From JANNYA01 sp031422315 (GTDB lineage Bacteria > Pseudomonadota > Gammaproteobacteria > Xanthomonadales > SZUA-5): 64,000 nt of DNA. Position 1 is the first letter of the stretch. Each line of letters starts with the position of its first letter. The stretch lies in assembly GCA_031422315.1 (NCBI GenBank), contig JANOQN010000011.1, forward strand, positions 124,001 to 188,000, written 5' to 3'. A program made the position numbers and the translations under genes. Under the pieces are notes generated by a model, which saw only the letters and a program-made list of their open reading frames with translations, ran no database searches and was not told the DNA's origin. Below, piece after piece: positions 52,701-60,099 of the stretch.

Positions 52701-53357
52701 GGATTCCACCGTCTCAGCGATGGTTTTAAAGCCGACCCAGCGCCCCGTGTAGCGCGATAGTGCCCAGCCCAAAATGCCCATGTCCAGAATATCTTGTACG
52801 CCGGCCGGGTTCAAAATCGGCATCATGGCGGAGATGAATTCGTGCTCGGATTGATGTGGCAAGGTTGAGCTGCGGCAAGCGTGATCATCGCCCGCTAACA
52901 CCAGCACGCCGCCGTAACGACTGGTGCCGGCAGCATTGCCGTGCTTGAACACATCGCCGCTACGATCAACGCCTGGGCCTTTGCCGTACCACATGGCAAA
53001 GGCGCCATCTACTTTCGCGCCCGGGAATAGATTGACCTGCTGACTTCCCCAAACGGCGGTGGCGGCTAGATCTTCATTTAGACCGGGCGCAAATTCGACA
53101 TTGCTGGCTTTGAGGTGCTTGCGCGCTTTCCATAACGCTTGATCTAGCCCGCCCAAGGGTGAGCCGCGATAGCCGCTAATAAATCCGCCGGTATTAAGCC
53201 CGTGCAGGCGATCCCGGCGCTGCTGCATGAGCGGCAATCGCACAAGTGCTTGCACGCCCGAGAGATAAATCCGGCCATCAAAGCGAGTGTATTTGTCGTC
53301 CAAGGTATAGCTGCTATCGATCTTGCTAACGATGGGGGATGTGACGATATTCGTCAT
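49800..53357 (-). CDS. Indolepyruvate ferredoxin oxidoreductase, fused subunits
   Basis: The enzyme decarboxylates aryl- or branched-chain 2-oxo acids to acyl-CoA and reduces ferredoxin. The 1185-residue protein joins the alpha and beta/gamma parts: an N-terminal pyrimidine-binding/core domain (GGFISGYRGSPLGGLD), a TPP-binding region (FCSGCPHN, GGGIGCHYMV, GDGTYFHSG), a cysteine-rich cluster-binding stretch (CEGCGDCGEVSNC, then SCNKDFSC, KGFCPSF), and a gamma domain (ITGVGGTGVVTIGALIGMAAH). The length suits the fused IOR family of proteobacteria, which is oxygen-tolerant in some members. It stands alone with a 403-bp upstream interval. Confidence 0.92.
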   Translation of the reverse strand: MTNIVTSPIVSKIDSSYTLDDKYTRFDGRIYLSGVQALVRLPLMQQRRDRLHGLNTGGFISGYRGSPLGGLDQALWKARKHLKASNVEFAPGLNEDLAATAVWGSQQVNLFPGAKVDGAFAMWYGKGPGVDRSGDVFKHGNAAGTSRYGGVLVLAGDDHACRSSTLPHQSEHEFISAMMPILNPAGVQDILDMGILGWALSRYTGRWVGFKTIAETVESSASVNVDPHQLNIILPSEFAMPVGGLNIRWPDPPLDQEMRLHQYAMHAAQAFARANKLDKIMIDSPKARLGIVTTGKSYLDVLQALEYLGLEESHCRDIGIRVYKVGMVWPLEPEGIREFAKGLEDIIVVEEKRSFLEAQMKEYMYNWDQATRPSIVGKYDEEGIWVLPSIQELTPARIARLIAKRLGRFFTSEHIRERLDFLTAKEKELALPRANFPRAAHFCSGCPHNTSTKVPDGSRAGGGIGCHYMVTWMDRKTDTFTQMGGEGTPWIGQSPFTDEKHIFQNLGDGTYFHSGSLAMRACVAAKVNITFKILYNDAVAMTGGQPVDGSLTVQEMARQVSAEGVKKIVLVSDDPDKWRNAEGFPSGVKLEHRDDLDKVQRELREVTGTSVIIYEQTCAAEKRRRRKRKLAVDPPKRILINPAVCEGCGDCGEVSNCVSLLPLETEMGRKRTIDQSSCNKDFSCVKGFCPSFVTVLDGSPRKPKGSSADPGFSKLPMPVIKSNLAEPWNILITGVGGTGVVTIGALIGMAAHLEGKGTSVLDQTGLAQKGGAVTCHVRIAAKPEDINAVRIAAGEADLVIGCDVVVVNDYWALSKIREDRTHAVINSYEFMPGTFTRKPDMQFPLQQMLDSIGLALGHKHLDVLNATEVATALIGDSIATNSFVMGYAWQKGLIPLSLESLMRAIELNDAAIAMNKLAFNWGRMAVENMHLVLKAAGMVEDNIRPLNSSAFDSATALMFAKAPVTKTLDDLIAHREKLLTEYQDSAYAQRYRQLVDLVRKTEAERTPGKTDLSAAVARYFAKVMAYKDEYEVARLYTSGDFEKLVKDSFQGDEIKLKFNLAPPIISKKDPVTGHLLKQEFPGWTLKAFKQLAKLKGLRGGALDVFGKTDERKMERQLIIDYKNCIEGLLSRLNPENHALAVEIAKIPEHIRGYGHVKEAHYAKAKTQWDALMTEWQKPTHARSVA

Positions 53358-53760
53358 GCGCGGTCCTCGGGCAGTGGGTGTAAAGCGTGCAATCTACACC
53401 CGCGTTCTGCGGCGTGGTAGACCAATTTAGACCGAAGTGTAACCGCATTTGCTCGCACAAGCAGGCGTATCTATCGCCAGCATTTTTAGCGCGCACATGC
53501 GGCGAAACGCAATCGCTTTGCCGAATTAGCGTGCAGCGAATAGTCTGAACAGACGTTTATATATCTATTTTTCCAAGTAATTCACAGTCTTGCAGTGGGA
53601 GCGCTAAAAACGGCTTGACCCGATCCGTCGCAGCGCTCATTATCTCGGCCCTGCACTAGATGTTGTGGTCAGTGTGCACGTTTTTCACTAAATATAGTAG
53701 TTGAGACTTAACTTGAAGTTTCAAGCCTAACCCCTAGCCCATACTCGCGGAACCCCATTA
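53358..53760. other. Gene-free divergent promoter region, IOR gene and nrdJ
   Basis: This 403-bp interval lies between two divergent genes. Two NrdR-like boxes occupy 53653-53700 on the nrdJ side. I looked for a cobalamin riboswitch, which could precede a B12-dependent enzyme gene, and saw no convincing B12 box. The AT-rich TATATATC near 53561 may belong to a promoter. No gene is visible. Confidence 0.55.
53653..53700 (+). promoter_or_regulatory. Tandem NrdR-like boxes upstream of nrdJa
   Basis: Box 1 (53653-53668, GCACTAGATGTTGTGG) and box 2 (53685-53700, TCACTAAATATAGTAG) each match 12 of 16 positions of the NrdR consensus acaCwAtATaTwGtgt. They start 32 bp apart, three helical turns, as is usual for NrdR pairs before ribonucleotide reductase genes. 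Box 2 ends 60 bp before the nrdJa ATG. Repression by NrdR with dATP/ATP sensing is the inferred function. Confidence 0.68.
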
Positions 53761-55929
53761 ATGAGCCTAGCGCGCGCCGGAAACGTTACCGATATTCATG
53801 CCCCAGCCCACACTGCTACCCGGGAAGAGATTCCGCTGCAGCCAGCTTCATATGATATTTGGGACAAAAAGTATCGCTTGAAAAACAAAAACGGTGATGC
53901 TGTTGATGCATCCGTGGATGAAACCTTTCGCCGCGTCGCGAAAGCGCTCTCGGAAGTCGAATCGCTGGATAAACGCAAACTTTGGGAAGATAAGTTTTTA
54001 TGGGCGCTGCGCCACGGTGCAATTCCCGCCGGGCGCATTACCAGCAATGCCGGCGCGCTGGAGCACAAACCGGCCACCAGCACGATTAACTGCACCGTCA
54101 GCGGCATTATTATTGACTCGATGGACGGCATTTTGGGCAAAGTCCATGAAGCTGGGTTGACACTCAAAGCCGGTTGCGGCATTGGCTATGAATTTTCCAC
54201 GCTGCGCCCGCGCGGTGCTTACGTGTCCGGTGCCGGCGCTTACACGTCCGGCCCGCTGTCGTTTATGGATATCTACGACAAAATGTGTTTCACCGTTAGC
54301 TCGGCCGGCGGCCGGCGCGGCGCACAAATGGGTACTTTTGATGTCAGCCACCCGGACGTCAAAGAGTTCGTCAAATCCAAGCGCGAAGATGGTCGCCTGC
54401 GCCAGTTCAACCTCAGCTTGCTGATTACCGATGAATTTATCAAAGCGGTCGAGCTTGATACCGATTGGCAGCTGGTGTTTCCGATCAGCCGGCAAGAGCT
54501 GCCCGAGACGGACTTGAACGATCTCAGCAAAATTGTTTGGCGAGAATGGCCGCACAGCGAAGGCTATGTCAGCCGCGATGATGGCTTGGTGGCGTGCCGG
54601 GTGTACAGCAAAGTAAAAGCGCGTGGGCTTTGGGACATGATTATGAGTTCAACCTACGATTTCGCCGAGCCGGGTTTTATTTTGATTGATCGGGTTAACG
54701 AGATGAATAATAACTGGTGGTGCGAAAATATCCGCGCCACCAACCCGTGCGGTGAGCAGCCGTTGCCGCCCTATGGCTCCTGCTTATTAGGCTCGGTGAA
54801 CTTAACCAAATATGTGCGCAATGCGTTCACCGATAAAGCTGAATTTGACTGGGAGCAGTACCGCGATGTCGTGCGCGTATTTACCCGCATGCTCGATAAT
54901 GTGGTGGAAATCAACGGCTTACCGCTACCGCAGCAGCGTGATGAAATCACCCGCAAGCGCCGCCACGGTATGGGCTTTTTGGGTTTAGGCTCGACTTTAA
55001 CCATGCTGAGAATGCCTTACGGCTCGTCCGAATCACTGGCGTTCACCGAAGCGGTTAGCCGTGAAATGGCGGTCGCGGGCTGGGAATCTGCGCTTGATTT
55101 GGCTATCGAAAAAGGCTCTGCGCCAATCATGGAAGAGCAGTTCACTGTCACAGGCGATATGCTGCGCAAACGCCCGGAAATGGTGCAGGATGGCTTTAAA
55201 GTCGGCGATCAAGTTGCTGGCAAAGTGCTGCACGCGCGCTACAGCCGCTACATGCAGCGGATTAGCTCGGTAGCGCCAGAGCTGGTGCAAAAGCTTTCTG
55301 AGGTTGGCGCGCGCTTCACGCACCACAGCTCAATCGCGCCGACCGGCACGATCAGCCTGTCGATTGGCAACAACGCCAGCAACGGGATTGAGCCGAGTTT
55401 TGCGCATCATTATTCGCGCAACATCATTCGCGAAGGCAAAAAATCCAAAGAAAAAGTCGAGGTGCTTTCATACGAGTTGCTGGCCTATCGTTCACTTATT
55501 AACGCCAAAGCAATGCCGATGAGCGAGCGCGCCGATGAAAAGTTGCCGGATTATTTTGTTTCGGCCGACGATATCTCCCCGAAAGCGCACGTCGATATTC
55601 AAGCGGCATCGCAAAAGTGGGTTGATAGCTCGATCAGTAAAACTGCCAATGTGCCGACCGATTTTCCATTTGCCGAATTCAAAGATATCTATTTGTACGC
55701 GCACAAGCAGGGCTTGAAAGGCTGTACCACGTTTAGGTTCAATCCAGCTGCGTTTCAAGGCGTTTTGGTGAAGGAACAGGATTTGGCTAACACCACCTAT
55801 AAGTTTGAGTTGGAAGATGGCCAAGTGGTGGAAGTGCGCGGCAATGAAGAGATCGAGTACGACGGCGAAATGCACACGGCGGCGAACTTGTTTGATGCGC
55901 TCAAAGAAGGCTATTACGGTAAGTTTTAG
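53761..55929 (+). CDS. nrdJ: Class II (B12-dependent) ribonucleotide reductase, catalytic subunit NrdJa
   Basis: The enzyme makes deoxyribonucleotides with adenosylcobalamin as radical source, independent of oxygen. The 722-residue protein shows the catalytic pattern NPCGE with N328, C330 (radical site) and E332, the redox pair C111 (NCTVSG) and C341 (SCLLGSVNL), and APTGTISL near residue 525. The spacing of N, C, E and second C fits the class II enzyme. The chain ends after the catalytic barrel and a short beta domain (VVEVRGNEEIEYDGEMHTA) without the C-terminal cysteine tail, which is encoded separately at 56697, as in the split enzyme of Pseudomonas aeruginosa. Confidence 0.92.
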   Translation: MSLARAGNVTDIHAPAHTATREEIPLQPASYDIWDKKYRLKNKNGDAVDASVDETFRRVAKALSEVESLDKRKLWEDKFLWALRHGAIPAGRITSNAGALEHKPATSTINCTVSGIIIDSMDGILGKVHEAGLTLKAGCGIGYEFSTLRPRGAYVSGAGAYTSGPLSFMDIYDKMCFTVSSAGGRRGAQMGTFDVSHPDVKEFVKSKREDGRLRQFNLSLLITDEFIKAVELDTDWQLVFPISRQELPETDLNDLSKIVWREWPHSEGYVSRDDGLVACRVYSKVKARGLWDMIMSSTYDFAEPGFILIDRVNEMNNNWWCENIRATNPCGEQPLPPYGSCLLGSVNLTKYVRNAFTDKAEFDWEQYRDVVRVFTRMLDNVVEINGLPLPQQRDEITRKRRHGMGFLGLGSTLTMLRMPYGSSESLAFTEAVSREMAVAGWESALDLAIEKGSAPIMEEQFTVTGDMLRKRPEMVQDGFKVGDQVAGKVLHARYSRYMQRISSVAPELVQKLSEVGARFTHHSSIAPTGTISLSIGNNASNGIEPSFAHHYSRNIIREGKKSKEKVEVLSYELLAYRSLINAKAMPMSERADEKLPDYFVSADDISPKAHVDIQAASQKWVDSSISKTANVPTDFPFAEFKDIYLYAHKQGLKGCTTFRFNPAAFQGVLVKEQDLANTTYKFELEDGQVVEVRGNEEIEYDGEMHTAANLFDALKEGYYGKF

Positions 55930-56030
55930 GTCGGCTGTTTACCGGTAGCAGCAAATTTTAACGCCTGCACTGTCACACTGTTATCGGGCCCTAAGGCCGT
56001 CAATAGGCATGAATTATTTTGGAGGCTGCA

Positions 56031-56645
56031 ATGCGATTTAACCTAAGAAAAATAACGTTGTTGGCGCTGTTTGCTTTGAGCGCTTTGCTTTCAACATCGC
56101 TTTTGGCCGAAACCGTGATGACGCCGCGCGATAAAGCCGCGTTCGAAGCCGAGCTGCGCGCGCTGAACGAAAAGTACGGCCCCAAAGCGGGCGGTGCGAT
56201 GGCGCAAGGTGCAAGCAGTATGGCTGAGCCCAAGGTTGTGCCGGTTCCCGAAACCGAGGCAGCGCCAGTATCGGCATCGGCGGTTATCACTGAAGCCGAT
56301 AGCCAACAAGCTGCTGAATCCGCGCTGCTGAGCGCCAAAGCCAATCAGCAGCTTGACGGCGATAAGTCGGCGGGCGGCTCAGCCACCAAACTTCGAATAG
56401 AGCTCAGCCCAAAAAATGCGCGCGAATTTGTGTTTGACGGGCAAAGCTACACCCAGCCTGATTTGATGCCGATTTTGCAAGCGCTCAAACAAACCCACGC
56501 GCTGGATTATGTAGTGCTGCTGCAAGACGGCGCTGCGCCCGTGCAGCTCACTCACATTGTTGAACTTGCAAAAATCAGCCGCGCGCTTAGCACGCCAGCG
56601 GTTTATCAGGATGGCTCACAGCTGCGCGCTGTTGATGCCCGCTAG
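56031..56645 (+). CDS. Exported protein inserted between nrdJa and nrdJb
   Basis: The ATG at 56031 follows a strong GGAGG site, so I prefer it to a TTG at 56019 that overlaps that site. The 204-residue protein has a signal peptide or anchor (about 6-24, ending LLAE), an alanine-rich helical linker, and a C-terminal domain (about 120-204; KLRIELSPKNAREFVFDGQSY, ALDYVVLLQDGAAPVQLTHIVELAKIS) with the strand-helix plan of ExbD/TolR-type periplasmic domains. That likeness is only a fold-level impression. Why it sits inside the nrdJ locus is unclear. Confidence 0.68.
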   Translation: MRFNLRKITLLALFALSALLSTSLLAETVMTPRDKAAFEAELRALNEKYGPKAGGAMAQGASSMAEPKVVPVPETEAAPVSASAVITEADSQQAAESALLSAKANQQLDGDKSAGGSATKLRIELSPKNAREFVFDGQSYTQPDLMPILQALKQTHALDYVVLLQDGAAPVQLTHIVELAKISRALSTPAVYQDGSQLRAVDAR

Positions 56646-56661
56646 TGCTGTTGATGCCCGC
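56628..56661 (+). repeat. 15-bp direct duplication across a stop codon
   Basis: GCTGTTGATGCCCGC occurs at 56628-56642 and again at 56647-56661. The stop codon (TAG, 56643-56645) of the exported-protein gene lies between the two copies. Confidence 0.75.
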
Positions 56662-56696
56662 CAATTGAGTAGTAAGCAAAGTACTAAGGAAAAGCC

Positions 56697-57431
56697 ATGT
56701 CAATCAAAATATCGAAGAAAATTAAATCCTATACGGTGGTAAGGCCCGAAGATCAGGCCGCTGCCAACGCGCTAGCTGCACAAGTGGCGCTTGAGGCCGC
56801 TAAACCGCCGAAAGCAGAAGTAATTCAAATGCACGAGCGGCTCGAGCGTCCCGAGTGTTTGGAAGGCTCAACCTACAAAATTAAGAGCCCGCTGTTCGAG
56901 CACGCGCTGTACGTGACGATCAATGACATCATCTTGAATCAAGGCACCAAACACGAACAGCACCGGCCGTTCGAAATCTTCATCAACAGCAAAAATATGG
57001 AGCATTTTCAATGGGCGGTAGCACTGACACGCATCATGAGCGCTGTGTTTAGAAAAGGCGGCGACGTCACTTTTTTGGTCGAGGAACTCAAAGCCGTATT
57101 TGATCCACGCGGCGGCTACTTCAAAGCCGGCGGCGTTTATATGCCGTCGGTAGTGGCCGAATTAGGCGCAGTGATTGAAGATCATCTCAAGCGTATCGGC
57201 ATGCTGAAAACCGAGCTAAGCCCGGAAATGCAAGAGGCGATCAACAAAAAACGCGCTGATATGCAGGCCGCAGCCAAAGCCAACGCCGCCGCCAGTTCGA
57301 CCCACAACCCGGAAGCTGACGGCGGTTTTCCCGCCAACGCCACGCTATGTCACAAGTGTTCAACTAAGGCGATGGTTTTGATGGATGGCTGCTCGACGTG
57401 CTTGAATTGTGGTTACTCCAAGTGCGGATAG
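56697..57431 (+). CDS. Class II ribonucleotide reductase, NrdJb subunit
   Basis: The 244-residue protein corresponds to NrdJb, which supplies the C-terminal part of the split class II reductase. It contains a TSCPD-type domain (about 50-165; YVTINDIILNQGTKHEQHRPFEIFINS, FQWAVALTRIMSAVFRKGGD) and a cysteine-rich tail, CHKC, then CSTCLNCGYSKCG, that carries the redox-active pair which re-reduces the active site after each turnover. The gene is 767 bp downstream of nrdJa, with an exported-protein gene between them; in Pseudomonas the two are nearly adjacent. Expression together with NrdJa from the same promoter is likely but not shown. Confidence 0.88.
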   Translation: MSIKISKKIKSYTVVRPEDQAAANALAAQVALEAAKPPKAEVIQMHERLERPECLEGSTYKIKSPLFEHALYVTINDIILNQGTKHEQHRPFEIFINSKNMEHFQWAVALTRIMSAVFRKGGDVTFLVEELKAVFDPRGGYFKAGGVYMPSVVAELGAVIEDHLKRIGMLKTELSPEMQEAINKKRADMQAAAKANAAASSTHNPEADGGFPANATLCHKCSTKAMVLMDGCSTCLNCGYSKCG

Positions 57432-57643
57432 TTAGATAGCGATTTTGGCTGCGGCCAGCTGAAGCGGTTTTTAGTCTTATTGCGATTCGCTTTTGTAGGC
57501 TGGTAGTGAGCAACGAGAACGCCAGCATGAATTTGCGACGATGCTGAAGCGTGGCTCCTAACCCAACCGCCTTTGCTTGGCATCGCTTCGCTCGGCATCA
57601 GCCTACGATTTCGCAGAGTGGGTATTCTCAAGGGTAAATCCTC

Positions 57644-58786
57644 ATGCTAACCACCCTATCATTCGGAAACTACCGATCTTTAAAAGATATTTGGATTCCG
57701 CTTGCGCCGATTACCGTCATCACAGGGCCCAACGGTAGCGGCAAGAGCAATATTTTTCGCGCATTGGCTTTATTGAAATCAGCAGCGGACGGGCGATTTT
57801 CCGAAATGATCGCTGGGGAAGGCGGCATGCCGGGCGTACTGTTTGCCGGGCCGGATGACAATCGCTTTGCGCGCGGATTCACCGAGGGCGGGCCTAGGTC
57901 CAGTAAAATCACGCTGCGCTTAGGGTTGGCGTTTGAGGATTTTCGCTTTGAGCTCAATGCAGGTTTACCATCGCAAATGCCGGGCGACACTGGCTTGTTC
58001 ACTCGTGAGCCCGATATCAAATCTGAGCTGCTATTTGTCGGCAAACGGCGGCCTTCAACCATGCTGCTGGAGCGTAAAAACGCGTTCGCCTATCAAGGCA
58101 CCGGCTCCGCTAGAGTCGCCATTCCTGATGTGCTAGAACCATCGCAAAGCATGCTAAGCGGACTAATTGATGGCTTGCGCTTCCCGGAATTAGTCAGCTT
58201 GCGTCAGCGCATTTTGAGCATGCGGCTCTATCAAGAATTTCGCTGTGATGCACAAGCCCCGGTGCGCGCCATTCAAATCGGCTATCGTGCACCGGTGTTG
58301 GCGGATGATGGCGGTAACTTGGCCTGCGCCATCGCCACGATTTTAGAGCAGGGCGATGCCGAGGCTTTTAACGGCGCCATTGAAAGCGCATTCCCTGGTG
58401 GCAAAATAAGCGTTGATCGGGATGAGCGCGGCGCGTTTCACCTCAGCTTGCATCAGCACGGCCTACTACGCGGATTGAGTGTGGCGGAGCTATCGGATGG
58501 CACGCTGCGTTTTCTATGTCTACTCAGTGCGCTTTTTTCTACCCGGGCCAGCACGCTGATGGCCTTCAACGAACCCGAGGCCAGCCTGCACCCGGATTTG
58601 ATTCGCCCACTCGCCCGGCAGCTCTCGTTGGCAAGTAGAAGCACGCAGATATTAGTCATGACGCATTCGCAATCATTAGCCAATGCGCTAGAGGATTTCT
58701 CCGAAAGTGCGCCGCTGGTGCTCGAACGCAGCTTCGGCGCGACACGAATCGTCGGGCAAGGAATTTTAGATACGCCGACGTTTTAA
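57644..58786 (+). CDS. AAA-family ATPase (OLD/RecF-like, AAA_21)
   Basis: The 380-residue protein starts MLTTLSFGNYRSLKDIWIPL and has Walker A GPNGSGKSN (about 29-37), an ABC-like signature segment LSDGTLRFLCLLSAL, Walker B LMAFNEPEASLHPDL, and a switch histidine in VMTHSQSLANAL. This is the predicted-ATPase family related to RecF and to OLD proteins but without a TOPRIM nuclease. Members often pair with a nuclease or toxin-like partner; none is adjacent, since the next gene is a convergent DUF2256 gene. A DNA-repair or defence role is possible but not supported by context. Confidence 0.85.
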   Translation: MLTTLSFGNYRSLKDIWIPLAPITVITGPNGSGKSNIFRALALLKSAADGRFSEMIAGEGGMPGVLFAGPDDNRFARGFTEGGPRSSKITLRLGLAFEDFRFELNAGLPSQMPGDTGLFTREPDIKSELLFVGKRRPSTMLLERKNAFAYQGTGSARVAIPDVLEPSQSMLSGLIDGLRFPELVSLRQRILSMRLYQEFRCDAQAPVRAIQIGYRAPVLADDGGNLACAIATILEQGDAEAFNGAIESAFPGGKISVDRDERGAFHLSLHQHGLLRGLSVAELSDGTLRFLCLLSALFSTRASTLMAFNEPEASLHPDLIRPLARQLSLASRSTQILVMTHSQSLANALEDFSESAPLVLERSFGATRIVGQGILDTPTF

Positions 58787-58810
58787 CGCGCTTGGTATCG
58801 CCCAGCTGAT

Positions 58811-58981
58811 TCAGCGCTGCGTGCCACGCCTGCAGGCATCTGAGCAAAATTTAACCAGATCCCACACCTTCGCCCACTTCTTCCGCCACGCCATCGGCCG
58901 GCCGCATTGCACGCAAATCTTCTCAGGCAGATTGGATTTCGTGAATTTTTTTGGAACTGGTTTTTCACTTTTTTTAGCCAT
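58811..58981 (-). CDS. DUF2256 zinc-finger-like microprotein
   Basis: This 56-residue protein (MAKKSEKPVPKKF, then SNLPEKICVQCGRPMAWRKKW, VWDLVKFCSDACRRG) fits the DUF2256 family, which has a CxxC...CxxxC pattern for zinc and a tryptophan-lysine core. The two cysteine pairs are at residues 23/26 and 46/50. The function is unknown; in many genomes the gene neighbours photolyase or cryptochrome genes, which are absent here. It is convergent with the ATPase gene and divergent from the TPR gene at 59094. Confidence 0.85.
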   Translation of the reverse strand: MAKKSEKPVPKKFTKSNLPEKICVQCGRPMAWRKKWAKVWDLVKFCSDACRRGTQR

Positions 58982-59093
58982 CGTGCTGCCTTAACAAGTT
59001 GAATTGGAGTTTAGCGCTATTTTCCAGCACCTAGCGCTGGCACAGCATGTGCTAAGGCCTCGCTCGTAGCCACTCAACTTTAGGATTGACCCG

Positions 59094-59984
59094 ATGAAAC
59101 ATACCTTGATTGCAACCCTGCTAGCCACTTTCATCTGCTGCACCCCACTTGTTCTGCACGCACAAGCGGAGCCTGTACTCAGCGCTCAAAGCCAAGAGGT
59201 TCGCAGGCTTATTGGAATCAATGATTTAGACGGCGCACAGGCCAAAGCGCAGGCGCAGGTCAGCGCAAACCCGAATTCTGCCGAGGCGCACTATTGGCTG
59301 GGCGCCGTGTATGGACAGCAAGCGATGGCGGCAGGTATATTTTCGAAAATGGGATTCGCCAAAAAGGTCAAGCTCGAATTCGAAAAAGCCGCGGCGCTCG
59401 ATCCCAAACACATTGAGGCGCGCTTCGGCCTGCTGCAATTTCATCTACAAGCCCCGGGTATTGCCGGTGGCGATGAAGAAGTGGCCAAACAAATGGCGGT
59501 CGAGCTTGCGAACATTGACGTGGTATCCGGCCACCGCGCGAGAGCCACGCTAAAGTTCAAAGATAAAGATGAAGCCGGTGGAATGAACGAGCTTTACAGC
59601 GCGCTGAAGGTCAATCCCGCACACGCCGATACGCTAGGCCAAGTGCTGGGCTATCTGGACTCAAAAAAACGCGCGCTTGATGCGGAGCCCTATGTTAAAG
59701 CTGGTTTAGCGGCAGCGCCAAGCGATCCAAAAGTACACTACCAAGCGGTTAAATTTGCTGCGCTGACCGGGAAAAACACGCCAGAAGCATTGGTGCTGGC
59801 AGATTCAATCTTGTCGATCAAACCACTACCGCAGGGCATCAACTTAGCCGGCGCACACTACCGGCGCGCGCAACTCCTAGTAGCATTGAATCGCAAACCT
59901 GAAGCACTGAGCGCCGCGCAAACTGCAGCAAAGCTGGCACCTGATAATGACGTGTTTTCGGACTATTTGGAGACGCTGGAGTAA
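59094..59984 (+). CDS. Periplasmic TPR protein
   Basis: The 296-residue protein has a signal peptide (MKHTLIATLLATFICC...LHA) and then TPR helical pairs throughout: NPNSAEAHYWLGAVYGQQAM, LDPKHIEARFGLLQFHLQAPG, MNELYSALKVNPAHADTLGQVL, APSDPKVHYQAVKFAAL and a final LVALNRKPEALSAAQTAAKLAPDN. No enzymatic domain is seen. The segment PGIAGGDEEVA is typical of TPR proteins from Lysobacterales and relatives. Its role is presumably protein-protein contact in the periplasm. It is flanked by a divergent DUF2256 gene and a convergent sbcB. Confidence 0.82.
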   Translation: MKHTLIATLLATFICCTPLVLHAQAEPVLSAQSQEVRRLIGINDLDGAQAKAQAQVSANPNSAEAHYWLGAVYGQQAMAAGIFSKMGFAKKVKLEFEKAAALDPKHIEARFGLLQFHLQAPGIAGGDEEVAKQMAVELANIDVVSGHRARATLKFKDKDEAGGMNELYSALKVNPAHADTLGQVLGYLDSKKRALDAEPYVKAGLAAAPSDPKVHYQAVKFAALTGKNTPEALVLADSILSIKPLPQGINLAGAHYRRAQLLVALNRKPEALSAAQTAAKLAPDNDVFSDYLETLE

Positions 59985-60099
59985 CTGCATGCAGGCTACG
60001 ATCTGTTGTGGATCGTAGCCTAACTGCCGCCGTGCTTACCGCCTCTCAAAGCCGCTCTGACCTTGGCCGCCAAATCCCAACGGCGGGTTTTGACTGCGG

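Noticed and set aside
53358..53760. Cobalamin riboswitch before nrdJa
   Set aside because: No B12 box or typical helix arrangement could be recognised by eye; a covariance-model search would settle it.
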